A DNA stretch of 64,000 nt, from assembly GCA_008694505.1 (NCBI GenBank), contig VZDJ01000301.1, positions 6,587,274 through 6,651,273 of the forward strand, written 5' to 3'. The translations under genes were made by a program, and so were the position numbers. The notes below the pieces were generated by a model, which was not told where the DNA came from, searched no databases, and saw nothing but the letters and a program-made list of their open reading frames with translations. Below, one piece after another: positions 11,273 through 22,870 of the stretch. The first letter of the stretch is position 1. Each line of letters opens with the position of its first letter. Origin of the DNA: Cyanoderma ruficeps. Taxonomy: Eukaryota; Chordata; Aves; Passeriformes; Timaliidae.

Positions 11273-14200
11273 ACACAGCCATGCCCTGCTTGCAGCTGCA
11301 GGTTCTCTGGCCAAGGGAAAGCACAGGGTGGCTCTGGCAGGGATGTGCCTTCCCCTGGGGACAGCATCACACGTGTTGCTCTTGTATCTGTGGTCTCACA
11401 TGTCAGTTCTAGAATTTAATTTTGAGAAACCTGTGGAGGATCTAGAAAGCATATCTTAAGCTTAATGTATCTGCTAAATGGGCAAAAAACCATTTCTCTG
11501 TAGAAAACAGAACTACTTGAGCAAACCCTGACCTGCAGCTGTATCTAAATGCAAATGTGGTACAGGTGATACTGTAAAAGGGGAGACTTTCCCCTCATTC
11601 AGACTTGCCCTCAGTCTCACACATTTTGTTCCTGGAAAACTCCCTCTGTTGTCACTTACACACTTTTGGTAACACCTAAGATAAGAGAACTTTTGGGTTT
11701 GTTTTGTTTTGTTTTTTTTCCTGCTAGCTGGCTGAAATGTGTTTTACAAGGCTTGCTGAGAAAAAGCTACTGTAATGCTTTTGATTCTCTGCATGTCACC
11801 ACAGTGGAAGAAAAATAAAGCAAAACCTCCAGCTTTTCTGACAACTATGTGTTATAAGGGATACATCCACAAAAGCAATTAATATATCCCCTTTATTTCC
11901 CATATCCTACAAAGGCAAGACAAACCTCTGCCAGAGGGTCTAATAGTGAGCTGAGATAGTAATTTGGAATAATACATCCTTCCTACTCCTTTCTCCCTCT
12001 CTTTCCTCCTGAACCTTTCCAAATGTCTGTCAGTGCCTTTACAACCATTTTAAATTTTAAAGCATTTTAATGCTCCTCTATTTGCTTTCAATTACATTTT
12101 ACTATGTCAATAGAATACTCCTTTACCTATATTTTCATGCTTTGGTCCCGCATCAATCCAAATCTCACCACACTTATGATTCTGGTTCTGTGTTTGGTAA
12201 TTTCCTGCCCCCTTTGGGGAATCTCTGTGTGCTGCAGCCTCTTTTGAAGTTCCATCTAAGGCAGTGTTACTCTACCCTTGCCAGAGTGCACGAGAGTATT
12301 GTTTGCTCAGTTCCCTGAAAGGGTAAGCACAGACAGATAAGAGAAGGAATCAAGATATTGGGAATTAAATCCAGGTCTTTATCATTAGAGTTCAGAACAC
12401 TTTATCCTGGCAATTGACGATTAACTTTCAATTCATCATTATAGTTGGTAAATCATCTTCAAACAAAAGTTCCCTGTGGGGATCCCCAAGTTGTGTGGTC
12501 ATTTCCTTTTCTTTTTTTTAATCTTATCCTTTAAGCTGATTTTCAAAGTCCTTTCCAAGGTTCTGGGGAAGTTATATCTATGCCTTGCATCTTGTGAGTG
12601 CTTTTGTATGTCACTGTAAAGTGTATCTATTTTAAGGAATAAATGTTTATTCTTTTAACTCCATCGAATCTACTTCTTTTTTTCCTGTAACTCCTGGTGA
12701 TTTCATAGCATGGTTACAATGGATTTTCAATACCTTTGTCAGAAAGGGAGAGCTGAAGCTTTTATAGAATCCAAAATGTTAATGGGTCACTAATACTGGT
12801 CACCCCAACAAAATAGAAAATACTGTAACTGTAAATTCCTGCTCCTCTTATTTATTTCCCTGTCACTCTATTGAGCTTATAAAAGTCAATTACAATGTAG
12901 CTGTTCCTAAACCAGCAAAAATCAAAGCTGGCTCTATATTTATCCAGCCCATCATGATTAAGAGATTTTTTTCTTCACTGCTGTGTTAAAGGAGGATCTT
13001 GCCTGGTTGTTCTCGGCAACCAATTTCCCATCCAGACAGCAAAAGTCCTCGCTCAGGTGTGGGGTAATGACAGCATCGCTGTTGATCCTTTTAGGGACAG
13101 TCTGACACCCCACTGCTGTTTACTGTAAAACTGTAATCCTTGTGATTTGCACCGAGACATTCTAAACCTCTCTGGTTAAAAATAATCCTCTCACAGCTAT
13201 TCAGCATTTCTCCATGGTCCCCAAAAGACAAATTTGCCTGTGCTTCTCTGACAAAGCAGAGTGGACCATCCCAGCCCGGAGAGTCACCACGGGCTGAGGA
13301 GGGGAGGTGACACCTGACATCCTGTGGACTCCGACAAGGGCTGGCAGCACCAGCACTGGGGCAGAAAAGCAGAACATGTCCAAGGGTGGCTTCACACTGC
13401 AGCTGCCAGAGCAGAAATTTGTTGAAAGGTCAATCACTGAAACCATCTCCTGTTCAAAAGACCCTTTTTCCAAGGTAGATCAGATTTCCAGGAGAAACAA
13501 ATGGATGCTGTTTCCCCGCTGAAACAAAGAGAGTCTGAATGCCAGCTGGCTTGTGAGATTAGAGACCTCAAAGCTCCTTTTTCAATTGCTAAAATCACAA
13601 TGTGATGCCGTGTAACACTTTGCAACTGCACAGAGATGTGTCCAAGGCAGATATTTGAGACTATCAGAGAAACAATGCAACTTTTGTACCTATTCCATCA
13701 GCTGGTTGTCCAGAACAGAAATACTTCACTTCCAATTGCTGGAAATTCAGGTCCATGACACAGATTTTACTAAAGAAATGTTTTTGTCTTTCCTGCTTGT
13801 CTTAAATTACCTGTCACACTAATTTTTATTCAATTTGCTCTTTATTTCAAGAACTTTGCTATTAGTTCAATAGTTTCTACAAAATATTTGAGAAATATAT
13901 AACTCTATCTACAAAGCCACATTTCCTTCTAGCATACTTTTCACATAAAGTTCAGAGGCAGTGAGTGTTAACCCCAGGATAAACAAACTAGAAATTACAA
14001 TTAACTGAGGGAGGGGGGGAGAAGACTAATCTAATCCAACATTGAATTAGGAGCTCTAATAGCACCAAAAAGCTAAAAACCTGTGAAGGTGACAAGAAGT
14101 AAAAGCCCAACATCTTTATACACCAAAAGGCTGCCATGCTCTGAGAGCATCCACCAATAAAAGCTCCTGGGAAGTTCCATCCCAAAATTATTACCTTTGC

Positions 14201-14739
14201 AGTGAAAGTAAATATACAATGGTGGGCATGGTCCTGCACTAAAAAAATCATCATCACCTTGATGCTTGTGATCCCTTGGCTAAGCCATGACTTTTTAATG
14301 TATATTTTTGTATATATCTATGAATGAAACGTTTCAAGGAATTTAAAATGCAGCCATTTGATTCCTTAGTCATATCAACAGCTAACAACACACCAGCCCT
14401 CTTCCTTTCTCTAAACCAATTCCTCACAGAATATTCAGTCAAATTCAAGGTCTTGCTGATGCACTTCAAAAGTCTCTAAGGAAATGATTTTAAATACCCC
14501 TGGGAGCTCCCCCCTTCACCACACTAACATCTCACCAGAACAATGTTCCCCAGAAACTCTGGAGCTGCCACCCTGAAAGATGACACTGATGACTGTGGGA
14601 GACGGGGCTGTTTCCACAGAGGACTTCAGCTTGGGTTTGCACCACAGAAGTTTACAGTGGTAATAAATATACCAATAAAGTGAAATTCACTTCTGTAGCT
14701 TGGTGTTCTTAAAGGTGGGAAAAGAAGTAAGGATAAAGG
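11273..14739. other. Unique non-coding DNA, one MIR-like relic, no gene seen
   Basis: No supported gene. A T/G pentanucleotide tract (TTTTG repeats) occurs at 11701-11719. The 12290-12410 part resembles a MIR tail and is listed separately. The 13200-13540 part is richer in G+C, with overlapping short frames on both strands but no recognisable protein. The remainder is AT-rich. Confidence 0.55.
12290..12410 (-). repeat. Possible MIR-like SINE tail
   Basis: GGGAATTAAATCCAGGTCTT followed by a segment ending AACACTTTATCCTGGC resembles the reverse complement of the 5' part of MIR. That part in consensus reads GGGATTCGAACCCAGGTCT and then GTGCTCTTAACCACT (recalled). Upstream similarity is poor. 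The call is tentative. Confidence 0.35.
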
Positions 14740-14802
14740 AGGGGCATTATTAGAAGACAGAGGGGCATTGTTAGAAGATAGAGAAGCATTATTAGCAGAA
14801 GG
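14740..14802. repeat. 21-bp minisatellite, three imperfect copies
   Basis: Three consecutive 21-base units occur at 14740-14760, 14761-14781 and 14782-14802. Units 1 and 2 differ at two positions (AGGGGCATTATTAGAAGACA against AGGGGCATTGTTAGAAGATA over their first 20 bases). Unit 3 is more diverged (AGAAGCATTATTAGCAGAAG). The unit length is a multiple of three. On the minus strand an open frame through it repeats a seven-residue SSNNAPL-like motif, but the frame has no other sign of being a gene. Confidence 0.92.
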
Positions 14803-16408
14803 AAAGCACAGAAAAATGAAATTTAAAAGCTGTGTAGCCCCAAATATTATGTGGGATGTAACACAGGTCAGTGTTGCAGTTTCTGTTACTCCTTGGAAAA
14901 CTGTTTTGCAGTGAAGATACACGAACAACCACAAAGCCAGATAGTGGCTGACTAAAAAAGCAAGTGTTTTTATAAGTAAAACTTATGCCTCTGTTAAACA
15001 GAAGTTTTTAGGAAACACTTGCTGATTTTTATTAACATAATCACTAAGACACATCCCACTTACACTACACGGGTCACACTTTGGCCCAAATTTTTCACCT
15101 TGGTACTGGGACCAGAAATGCTCTAAAGCTGCTTGCCAGCTTAAAGGTTGCCCTCTTTACAAATGAAATGGCCAAATAAGCAAAGGTTTATATAGCAGTG
15201 ATACAACACATGCAGGAACGGCTCGTTGTGAGGGGTTTGAAATAAAGCCATGAAACCAGGCCATTCCAGAGTTAAGCCTATCAGTCCATCTTTACCTTAT
15301 CTCCCTGTGTCTGGCTATTGCAGTAATCTTGTACAAAATCATTCAAGGGTATTTTGTCCCATGTGTGCTGTAACACTGACCTGGAGAAGGCCTAGTGCTG
15401 AATTAATAGATCAGCAAGAGCTTTAGCTTCCATTTTCATTGATTTTATGGACTTAAGTTAAACCATTTACTCATTTGAAGGCTTCTTTCTTCTTAATGTT
15501 ATTTATTTAAATATGTCTCAAGGATACAACCTTCTACAAGATACAGGAGCATGGCTCATTAACATGCAATATTTCATTAATCAGTAGCATTGATTCTTGT
15601 GGCTTCTTATAATGATAATGTGCACTGAGACTTTCACGATGGGTGTTACTCAACATGAGACTTTTATTCAAAGAAAGTGCCAAAGACTTTTCTTGTGGCC
15701 CTCGTATTCACATGAACAGCACTACTAAAACCCACAAAAGGAGCAGACACATGGCTGAGCTGTTAACAGGATACAAAATTGTACCCACAATTGTTTGTTA
15801 ACAGTAAAGTGAAAAATCATCCTCACTCCTTCACACTGAAAACGCACAAAGACACAAATAAATTGTTTCTTTGCAAAAAAATTGTTATCTATTTCAAATT
15901 AACACCCAGCAAAGGCTTCTGCCTAGAATTAGTTGTCTATTTTGCCTCAGAGTGCCTGCTGATCCAATCACACAAAGCCAGGCTCCAGGCAAAGCTGCAA
16001 AGTCAAGTATTCCAGGTGTTGGATTGCAGCACATAATTCAAAGATTGTGTTTTCTTGGGAATGTTGCTGTACCAAAAGCATGTGGAAACCTCACAATGGT
16101 GAGGTTCTATTTGCTTTCTTCCACTTCCTCCCTGCAGCTCCCCTGCAGAGCTGCACGTTGAATTTATCAGGGTCAGGCAAAAGTTCTGCAGCCTCCCCCT
16201 GGCCCTATGCAGTGGATCCACCCTGTTATCTGACATGACCAAAACTGTGCAGAATCCACCCAGGAAAACACCCCCCAGGACCACAGGTACAGCCAGAATT
16301 GTCACCTGATGCTGCAAACCCCTTCACTAAAACCAGGCAAAATGACAAACCAATGGTGACACTCATCCCTTTATTCATATAGGATAAATATATAAGCTCA
16401 TTACTGGC
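14803..16408. other. Unique non-coding DNA, no gene seen
   Basis: No recognisable repeat, RNA or coding exon. Frames overlapping at 15779-16317 on both strands are chance products of composition. Confidence 0.55.
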
Positions 16409-16444
16409 CTATTCTATCCTATTTCTATTCTATCCTATTTCTAC
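16409..16444. repeat. Two exact 16-bp tandem units
   Basis: CTATTCTATCCTATTT occurs twice in immediate succession (16409-16424 and 16425-16440) and is followed by CTA. The unit is itself built of CTATT/CTATC pentamers, so this is a small degenerate TCTAT-type microsatellite likely to vary in length between individuals. Confidence 0.93.
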
Positions 16445-16565
16445 AAAGCCATGTGGAAATGTTTCATGTCATGAACATCCTCAGATTGCTTTCAGCTGTA
16501 GGGGAAATGAGCCAAACTTGTTAAAAAGTAGCACTATGTGTGTGTACATGTGAGCCTCTATGTGT

Positions 16566-16611
16566 CATATATATATATATATATATGTATATNTATGTAT
16601 GTATATATATG
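16566..16611. repeat. AT-rich dinucleotide microsatellite with an N
   Basis: A run of AT dinucleotides passes into TATG tetramers and back to AT. It carries an undetermined base at 16593. The adjacent upstream sequence has GT-rich microsatellite character (16536-16548). Read errors and length polymorphism are expected here, which explains the N. Confidence 0.95.
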
Positions 16612-16833
16612 CACCAGCCACTTCTTCCCAATGTCTGTGCCTCTCTGTGCCAGCCACTTGTTTTACCTCTGCCACCTGACTGACAGAACATCTAACCCGA
16701 GGCTGTGCCTCAGCCAGAGCCTGCACAGTGACATGTGTGATGTGCTCCTGCCAGAAATTCAGCTCTTCCTATAAAACGATCAGGTAATGTGATCATGACA
16801 CACCATCTGGAATCACCAGGATAGTTTGTCTTT

Positions 16834-17134
16834 TTTTTTTTAAGGAGAACCAGTTCGGCTTCTGAAAGGTCAGATTTGAACCATCTGTGATGTAACTGGT
16901 TGGAGCGCTTGTGATAAAAAAGTTAAACTTCAGCTCGGACAGCTCAGGGTCTGAAAATAATTAGGGAAGGAAATAAATTGTTCCAAATAAACACTTCCCC
17001 TCCGCCGCCCTTTTTTGTTATGAAATACCTGACATGGATTGATTTGGCAATATTATTTGAGCTAACTTATTGCTATTTTACTTTAAAATATCACGATGAT
17101 TCTTTCAAGTTTTTCCCTTCAGCTTTGATCAAGG
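16834..17134 (+). repeat. Tandem segmental duplication, copy 1 (~301 bp)
   Basis: This segment starts in a T-run, continues with AAGGAGAACCAGTTCGGCTT and ends with CTTTGATCAAGG. It recurs almost base for base at 17136-17433. I count roughly ten differences, several of them single-base length changes in homopolymers. The shared block contains no open frame spanning it and no repeat family I recognise. The two copies are separated only by one N, so the duplication may be an assembly product (see Part 2). Confidence 0.95.
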
Positions 17135-17135
17135 N
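17135..17135. other. Undetermined base (N) at duplication junction
   Basis: A single N lies exactly between the two ~300-bp copies (AAGGNTTTTTTTT). This pattern is typical of a joined or minimally sized assembly gap. Confidence 0.97.
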
Positions 17136-17433
17136 TTTTTTTTAAGGAGAACCAGTTCGGCTTCTGAAAGGTCAGATTTGAACCATCTGTGATGTAACTG
17201 GTTGGAGCGCTTGTGATAAAAAAGTTAAACTTCAGCTCGGACAGCTCAGGGTCTGAAAATAATTGGGGAAGGAGATAAATTGTTCTAAATAAACACTTTC
17301 CCCCCCGCCCTTTTTTGTTATGAAATACCTGACATGATTGATTTGGCAATATTATTTGAGCTAACTTATTGCTATTTTACTTTAAAGTATCACAATGATT
17401 CTTTCAAGTTTTTCCCTTCAGCTTTGATCAAGG
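17136..17433 (+). repeat. Tandem segmental duplication, copy 2 (~298 bp)
   Basis: This is the second copy of the segment at 16834-17134. Visible differences include TTAGGGAAGGAAA against TTGGGGAAGGAGA, TTCCAAA against TTCTAAA, a shortened C-run (CCCCTCCGCCGCCC against CCCCCCCGCCC), CATGGATTG against CATGATTG, AAAATATCACG against AAAGTATCACA, and a shorter leading T-run (8 against 11). The level and type of difference resemble two haplotypes of one locus. Confidence 0.95.
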
Positions 17434-20400
17434 GTGAATAACTTCACATTGGATTTAGGTGCACTTTGGATCCTTTTTTTTTTCCTCCAGATTGTGCTAT
17501 GCAGTGTTAGAACCAAACCTGAGATGAGTCAGGATCCAAAAACTGTTGGAACTGTTATCACTATCACCGAGGTTGATGTGAGCTGTTGTGTAATCCCTGG
17601 AACCACAGACGACATCTACATATGGGAGAATTGGAATTTCATCAATATTTCAGACAGATATCTACACTTTTGGATAGGCAAACCTAAGGCAAACACTGTA
17701 TCACTCTAACAATCAGATATTAGAAAAGCAAGGTTTATAAAGATGGAAGTATCTTCTAACAGGCTTAGCAGGTTTGTTGGGACAAAAAAACCCAAAAAGG
17801 TAGGAGCTAAATATAAAAAAATTGCAATTTGATACAACTGTTTAATATCCCAGAACTGAACCAGGAGTTTTTCTTTCCAGCTTTAGCTTAGAATGGATTT
17901 AAATGCTACTTTGGCCAGAGGAAAAAAAGGACACTTGCATAAAACCCAATCTTCTTTTCCCTACTACATAAGCAGAAGGGAAAAATCGTGGGCTATCACT
18001 GCCAAAGTAACCTTGTAATTTAGTAACTATTTATCATTTCATGAACTTTCAAGGTAAAGGAGGAAAGAGTACAGAAAAAAAAGCAATGAACTAAAAGTAG
18101 AAGCTTCCATTTCCTAAAATATTCTACCAGTCATGCATTTCACCTTTTTTTTTTTTACTTAAGACTATACAAGGAGAAGTTATGGTAAATTGATAGCAGT
18201 CACAAATCCTAAATACAGAGTCAAGCTTTGAAAAGCTATGCAGAAGTAAATGAGCCCTCATTTCATTTTACCACACCACTAAAATTTCTCAATGGCCTTT
18301 TCCCTGCATATTTTATATGCTCTCTGCTTCTTTCTTTTCTTCTTAAACAAGGCAATGCTTCCACTGCCATAGGAAAAAAAAAATAAACAAACCTTGAATG
18401 CTATTTATTTACTGCAGTGAGCAAAAAGCTGATTCAATGTAATAAGGTTGTAATTGTAATAATTGAATGCTGGTGAAGCAATTTTCTTATATATTATGTT
18501 TGTGCTGACAGGAGTTCAATGAAGTGAAGTGCTGTATATACATGGTCTAAAGCCATTTGAAAATAATCAGGAAGTGAAGTGATGCTTCCAGTGTTTTCCA
18601 TATAAACCTAAGCCAACAAACTGCATGCTGGGTTGTATTTGAGTCTAAGCAAAAATGTCCCCCTCACCATTTGATTTAATATGAGAAAAAAATGTAATTT
18701 TGATCCTAAATAGCTCATACCACACCAAAGCCATAGAGTCTGCTCCTGCTGTTAACCCTTTTGCATTTTGGTCTTTTAATCAAATTTTTTTGGTGTTCTC
18801 CCTTAAATCTGTTGGTGTTTGCCCATCACAAAAATGACAGAAGCAGCTGGGCTGGATTGCTTTGATATTCCATAAAAATATATTCCATAGATACAATTCT
18901 GTTCCATAGGCAGCACATTATGAAATGCAGTTAATATGGTAGGAAATAATCCAATATTCTCCAACTGAACTCTGAGTAGCACATCCTAATTAATGATTAT
19001 TATTATTATTATTATGGCTCTTGCACTGTCAGTGTCAAGTTTATCCACACTGATTATCAATTGTCCTAACAACACCCCAGACACACTTAAAAACCAAAAC
19101 AGCAGGAAAACACATTGGTTTTACCTCTTCGCCTATCCTTAAACTTATCCTATACAAAAGTTTGTTTGAAAACCTGTCACAGAATGCAGAATATAACTGC
19201 CTTTTTATCTTCAAAAGGTCAATTCTTCCGTAGTTAAACAAAATTGGTGAAAACAAGTGTTTTCCAACCCATTATTTGAAAAGCTTTTTCCACTGCTGCA
19301 TACTCATCCCTGGTTGTTGCAGTACATATAATTCCAACCTTTTAGACCTCATAAAAACACAATACATAAAAATTACAAAATATATAGAAACATGGCACTC
19401 TGCTGTTACTAATACTTTTGTACGTAGGAAGATGTCAGTCTAAATTTCTTCCTTTACCTCGGGAGAAAAACAAAATCTAATTTCTGGTTTTCTGCATTAT
19501 GCCTCGGTAATGCTAATCTAGCTCCCTGAATGCCAACCAATGTTCCCAACCCACCTCCTTCACTACACTGCACCTGGAGTCCACCACCAGATTTATTACT
19601 AAAGTACAAAATTAAAAGGCAATTGTGTATTTCTGATTTTAAGAGTCATTTACAAATGATGGTAAATTTAGGTGACATATCTCTGAAAAACATCTGTGTG
19701 ACTTCATGTACTTCCACCCTGTATTGGCCACACAGCAAAAATAAAGTATCTACTTTAAATATATTACTGGTACCAAAATTCATTTGTGACAGTAGTGAAA
19801 GCAAGGACAGAAACTTGGAGAGGATCTAATGACCATGATAAGATTCAAAAACCTAAACCCCTAGATCTTTAGATACACAAAAGATCAAAACCATGTTTTA
19901 AAAACAAAATAAACAGCCCCACTAAAAGCAAAGACAAATTCTGCTTTGTCAGATAAGCAACAGGAGAATACTGGCCAAATGTGAGGGACATTATTCATAT
20001 CACTAAATGCTCTTTTAGAAGGAAATGTTTTTAGGTTGGTAGAGCAATTCCATAAACAGCGTAGCCTGGAACACAAAATACGAGCTTTCAGCAAGTGTTT
20101 AGTGGCTGAAAGTGAGAAGTGATCCAAAACCTGCAGCATTTTTTACCATTATTATTATTTGCTGGGACTCTGACAAAGCTCAGGACTTCAAACTGGCCCA
20201 ACCCAGCATCCCCAACCTCGGGGAGCATCTGAATGTCACAGCTGTGCTGCACAAACCCTCCTGAACAGCCCAAACCCCACGGGGGCAATTGCTGGACATG
20301 TGCTTGGGCATCCTGGAATAGAGACAGCTCAGTCAAAGGCTGATGGGTCCCCAAGATAATGGCAAACAGCCAGAGGGAACAAATTCATCCATTGCACAGT

Positions 20401-20944
20401 GGTGGTGAGTTGGCGCTCGGGTGTGGCCAAAAAAAAAAAAAATTTAATTAAAAAAATGAAGAGCCAAACATAAAAGTCAGTACTAGCAAATACAGCTTAT
20501 GGTGTAAAAAAAATCAAAAAAAGCCCCCAACCTCTATATATAAATATAAAGAAGTATTAAGAATAAGGGAAAACAAACTCCACAAGTGTCTCCTTCCTCT
20601 GGAGCTCTGGCCCATGAGTGTTGCCTGGGGATTTACATTCCAGGATGCAATAATTGAAGGTCATGAGTGGAAATCCCCCTTTGCTTTTAGTACACAGCTA
20701 AACCAAAATGAAGGTAGATGACAAACACTTCTTGATTGTTTCTGTCAATCATCTTTCCAGCTGAAATGAGAAAAACTACACAGGGTTAACTGAGGAAGCA
20801 GAGTTGGAGCTCCTCTGATAAATGGGAATTGAACTCATGGGACTCTGCTGCTGAGAAAGACTTTGTAACACATTTTCATCTTTCCCAGGATTTTTTTTTC
20901 TTTTTTAAATTCTCTAGGCATCTTGCAAAGTCCACATTTATTCA
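17434..20944. other. Unique non-coding DNA, no gene seen
   Basis: AT-rich sequence. A 91-codon frame at 17434-17709 is preceded in frame by a pyrimidine tract and CAG that would suit a splice acceptor. It has no downstream donor, no recognisable protein similarity and no polyadenylation signal nearby. An ATT trinucleotide run lies at 18995-19014. GAAGTGAAGTG occurs twice near 18522 and 18572. An A-run lies at about 20430-20442. Nothing is supportable as a gene. Confidence 0.55.
18995..19014. repeat. ATT trinucleotide microsatellite
   Basis: About six to seven uninterrupted ATT/TTA units. It is short and of no evident function. Confidence 0.93.
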
Positions 20945-21030
20945 CTGGCATTTAGGGAGTGAACCAAACCCACTGAAGTCAATAGGAGTCTTTTCATTGA
21001 CTTCAGTAACCTTTAGATCAGTTTTTTTAG
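20945..21030. repeat. Sauropsid-type ancient repeat with 12-bp inverted repeat
   Basis: The perfect arms ACTGAAGTCAAT (20972-20983) and ATTGACTTCAGT (20996-21007) flank AGGAGTCTTTTC. The wording CACTGAAGTCAATAGGAGTC followed by CATTGACTTCAGT, then TTTAGATCAG matches a dispersed motif I recall from bird, crocodile and turtle genomes. In that motif TGAAGTCAATGG and CCATTGACTTCA face each other and are followed by TTGGATCAGG. I cannot name the family. The inverted arms are seen directly; the repeat identity is recollection. Confidence 0.6.
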
Positions 21031-22599
21031 AAAGACTGACAGAACAGAGATGGAAGATCCGATAAAACTTCCCAGTTTGGTGCAAGCTTTGGCCATTGTG
21101 TTTTTACTTATGAAAGGATCTGTAACGTGAACTTTTTCCCAGCTATATGTGACAAAAATAAGTAAATTTGACTGGCTTCTTTTGCTGTGGTAGATGTTAT
21201 GAGCCCTGGCTAGTTATCTGATGAAATATAATGCATTAATCTTAGCCAACTCAGGGGAGAAGAAAAATATGACCCCAAATACAATAAATACATTATAAAC
21301 ACATTTCTTACTATTCTTGAGCATACATTGAGTTAGCTATTGAAGAAATTGAATACAGCGAAACGTTAAATAAATTTAATTTTAACTGAAATCCACATGC
21401 CAAAACCGTACTGAATTTGATATTAAAATGACTAAGTATAAAAACATGACAAAATAATATGGTTTATCAGAAAAGGCTTAAAATGAGAAAAATTAAAGCA
21501 TTTGTCTTCCATGGTTAGACAAGACTTTCTAGTCTGTTCATTCAAACCATTCTTGCTAGCTGATACAGTTTAAATATTAATATCAACATAAAATTTAAAT
21601 GAGAAAAATAAATTTTCGACACCCAAAAGCAATTTTCAACATTCTAGTACTAAAGCAGAGCTTATTACTTGCTAACATGTCCCTTCCCAGAGCTGTGCAT
21701 AAAATACACACTCACAAAATGCACCAAAAGCAGAGTTATTGCTTCCAGCCCTGCCAATTACCATGGAATACCTGTAGTGCCAAAGGGCATATCCCAGTTC
21801 TATAATCAGCCCTGAACTCTGCCTCCCTGATGAGAACAAGTGAATATTTTGGTAAGGACTTCTCTAAATCTGGCCTAAGTATTTTAATGTGTCTCACACC
21901 CTGAATAATTTTCTTGCGTTTTAAGGAAAGGATCCTTCAGGTCCTTGCACCCCATGGAAACCAGGCAAGCTTTTCCAAGCTAAATATTCCATATCACAGC
22001 ACATTTATCCTGTGCAGGTTTTATTACACACTTTAAGGGAAATTGCAAGTTTCAGGCCATTCAGATGGTCTCAGTAACAGAACCTGAAATGCTGAAGCTA
22101 AAGAGGAAACATGTTTTTTTTTACTTTCCACTGAGTAATAGGTTATCCAGAGCCCACCGCTGTGGGTTTAGTTTTCAAAATTATTGAAGGATATACGGCT
22201 AAATCAATATTTGATGTTATTTTCTAACAAAACCTGTTGCAAGAAGCTACTCTGTGCTGGCACAGAAGAGAATGATGCTGTAATTTCATAGACTTTCAAT
22301 GCCTCACCTTAGACCATCCAGCCACGGGTTACAGATGCCGACATTGAGTGCACGTTGCAAATCTCCAGGGATTAACACATGGGGGCATAAAATGATGCAG
22401 CTCACCCAAGGTTCCAAGTCCCCTCCACACAGGCTAAGGCAGAACGTCCTCTTGAACAAGAAATAGTCACCACAATTGTTATCAGCTTTTGCTAAGACTA
22501 CTAAATTATCTTAAAGACAATTATAAGCAGATGAAATCAAGAGCTTTGCCAAGAACGTTTGAAACACTTTGGACTCTGGAGGGATTTTATACATTCTAT
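21031..22599. other. Unique AT-rich non-coding DNA, no gene seen
   Basis: No recognisable repeats or exons. The 21230-21620 part is very AT-rich. Frames are below 70 codons. Confidence 0.55.
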
Positions 22600-22870
22600 A
22601 CTCCTTAATTTCTCTTTAATGTTCCTTTTTACCCCATATTTTTAAAAATTCAATTCCTTCTTTTATGTGTTATAGGCTTCTTTTACTATTGTCCTTACCC
22701 CTCCTACGGTCTCCCCAGTAACTTCCTGCATCTTCTCATATTTTCCAGTCCCACTCTATTCTTCCTTTCCCAACCTTTACCTTAGCATTTCCTGCAGTTC
22801 TCACCTTCCCATTCGCTTCCTCCTTTAGCTCCTTTCCTTTCTCCTTCCGCTTTCTCACTTCCCAGAACAA
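22600..22870 (+). other. Strand-asymmetric pyrimidine-rich tract
   Basis: In 22681-22860 I count about 35 purines in 180 bases, so the plus strand is roughly 80% pyrimidine. The tract is built of irregular CTTCC/CTTTCC words and not of a simple repeat. Such tracts occur as old degraded (CT)n microsatellites and can adopt unusual DNA structure. No gene adjoins it. Confidence 0.8.

Noticed and set aside
17434..17709. 91-codon frame with an upstream splice-acceptor-like tract
   Set aside because: No donor or polyadenylation signal to define an exon and no recognisable protein. It directly follows the suspect duplicated segment.
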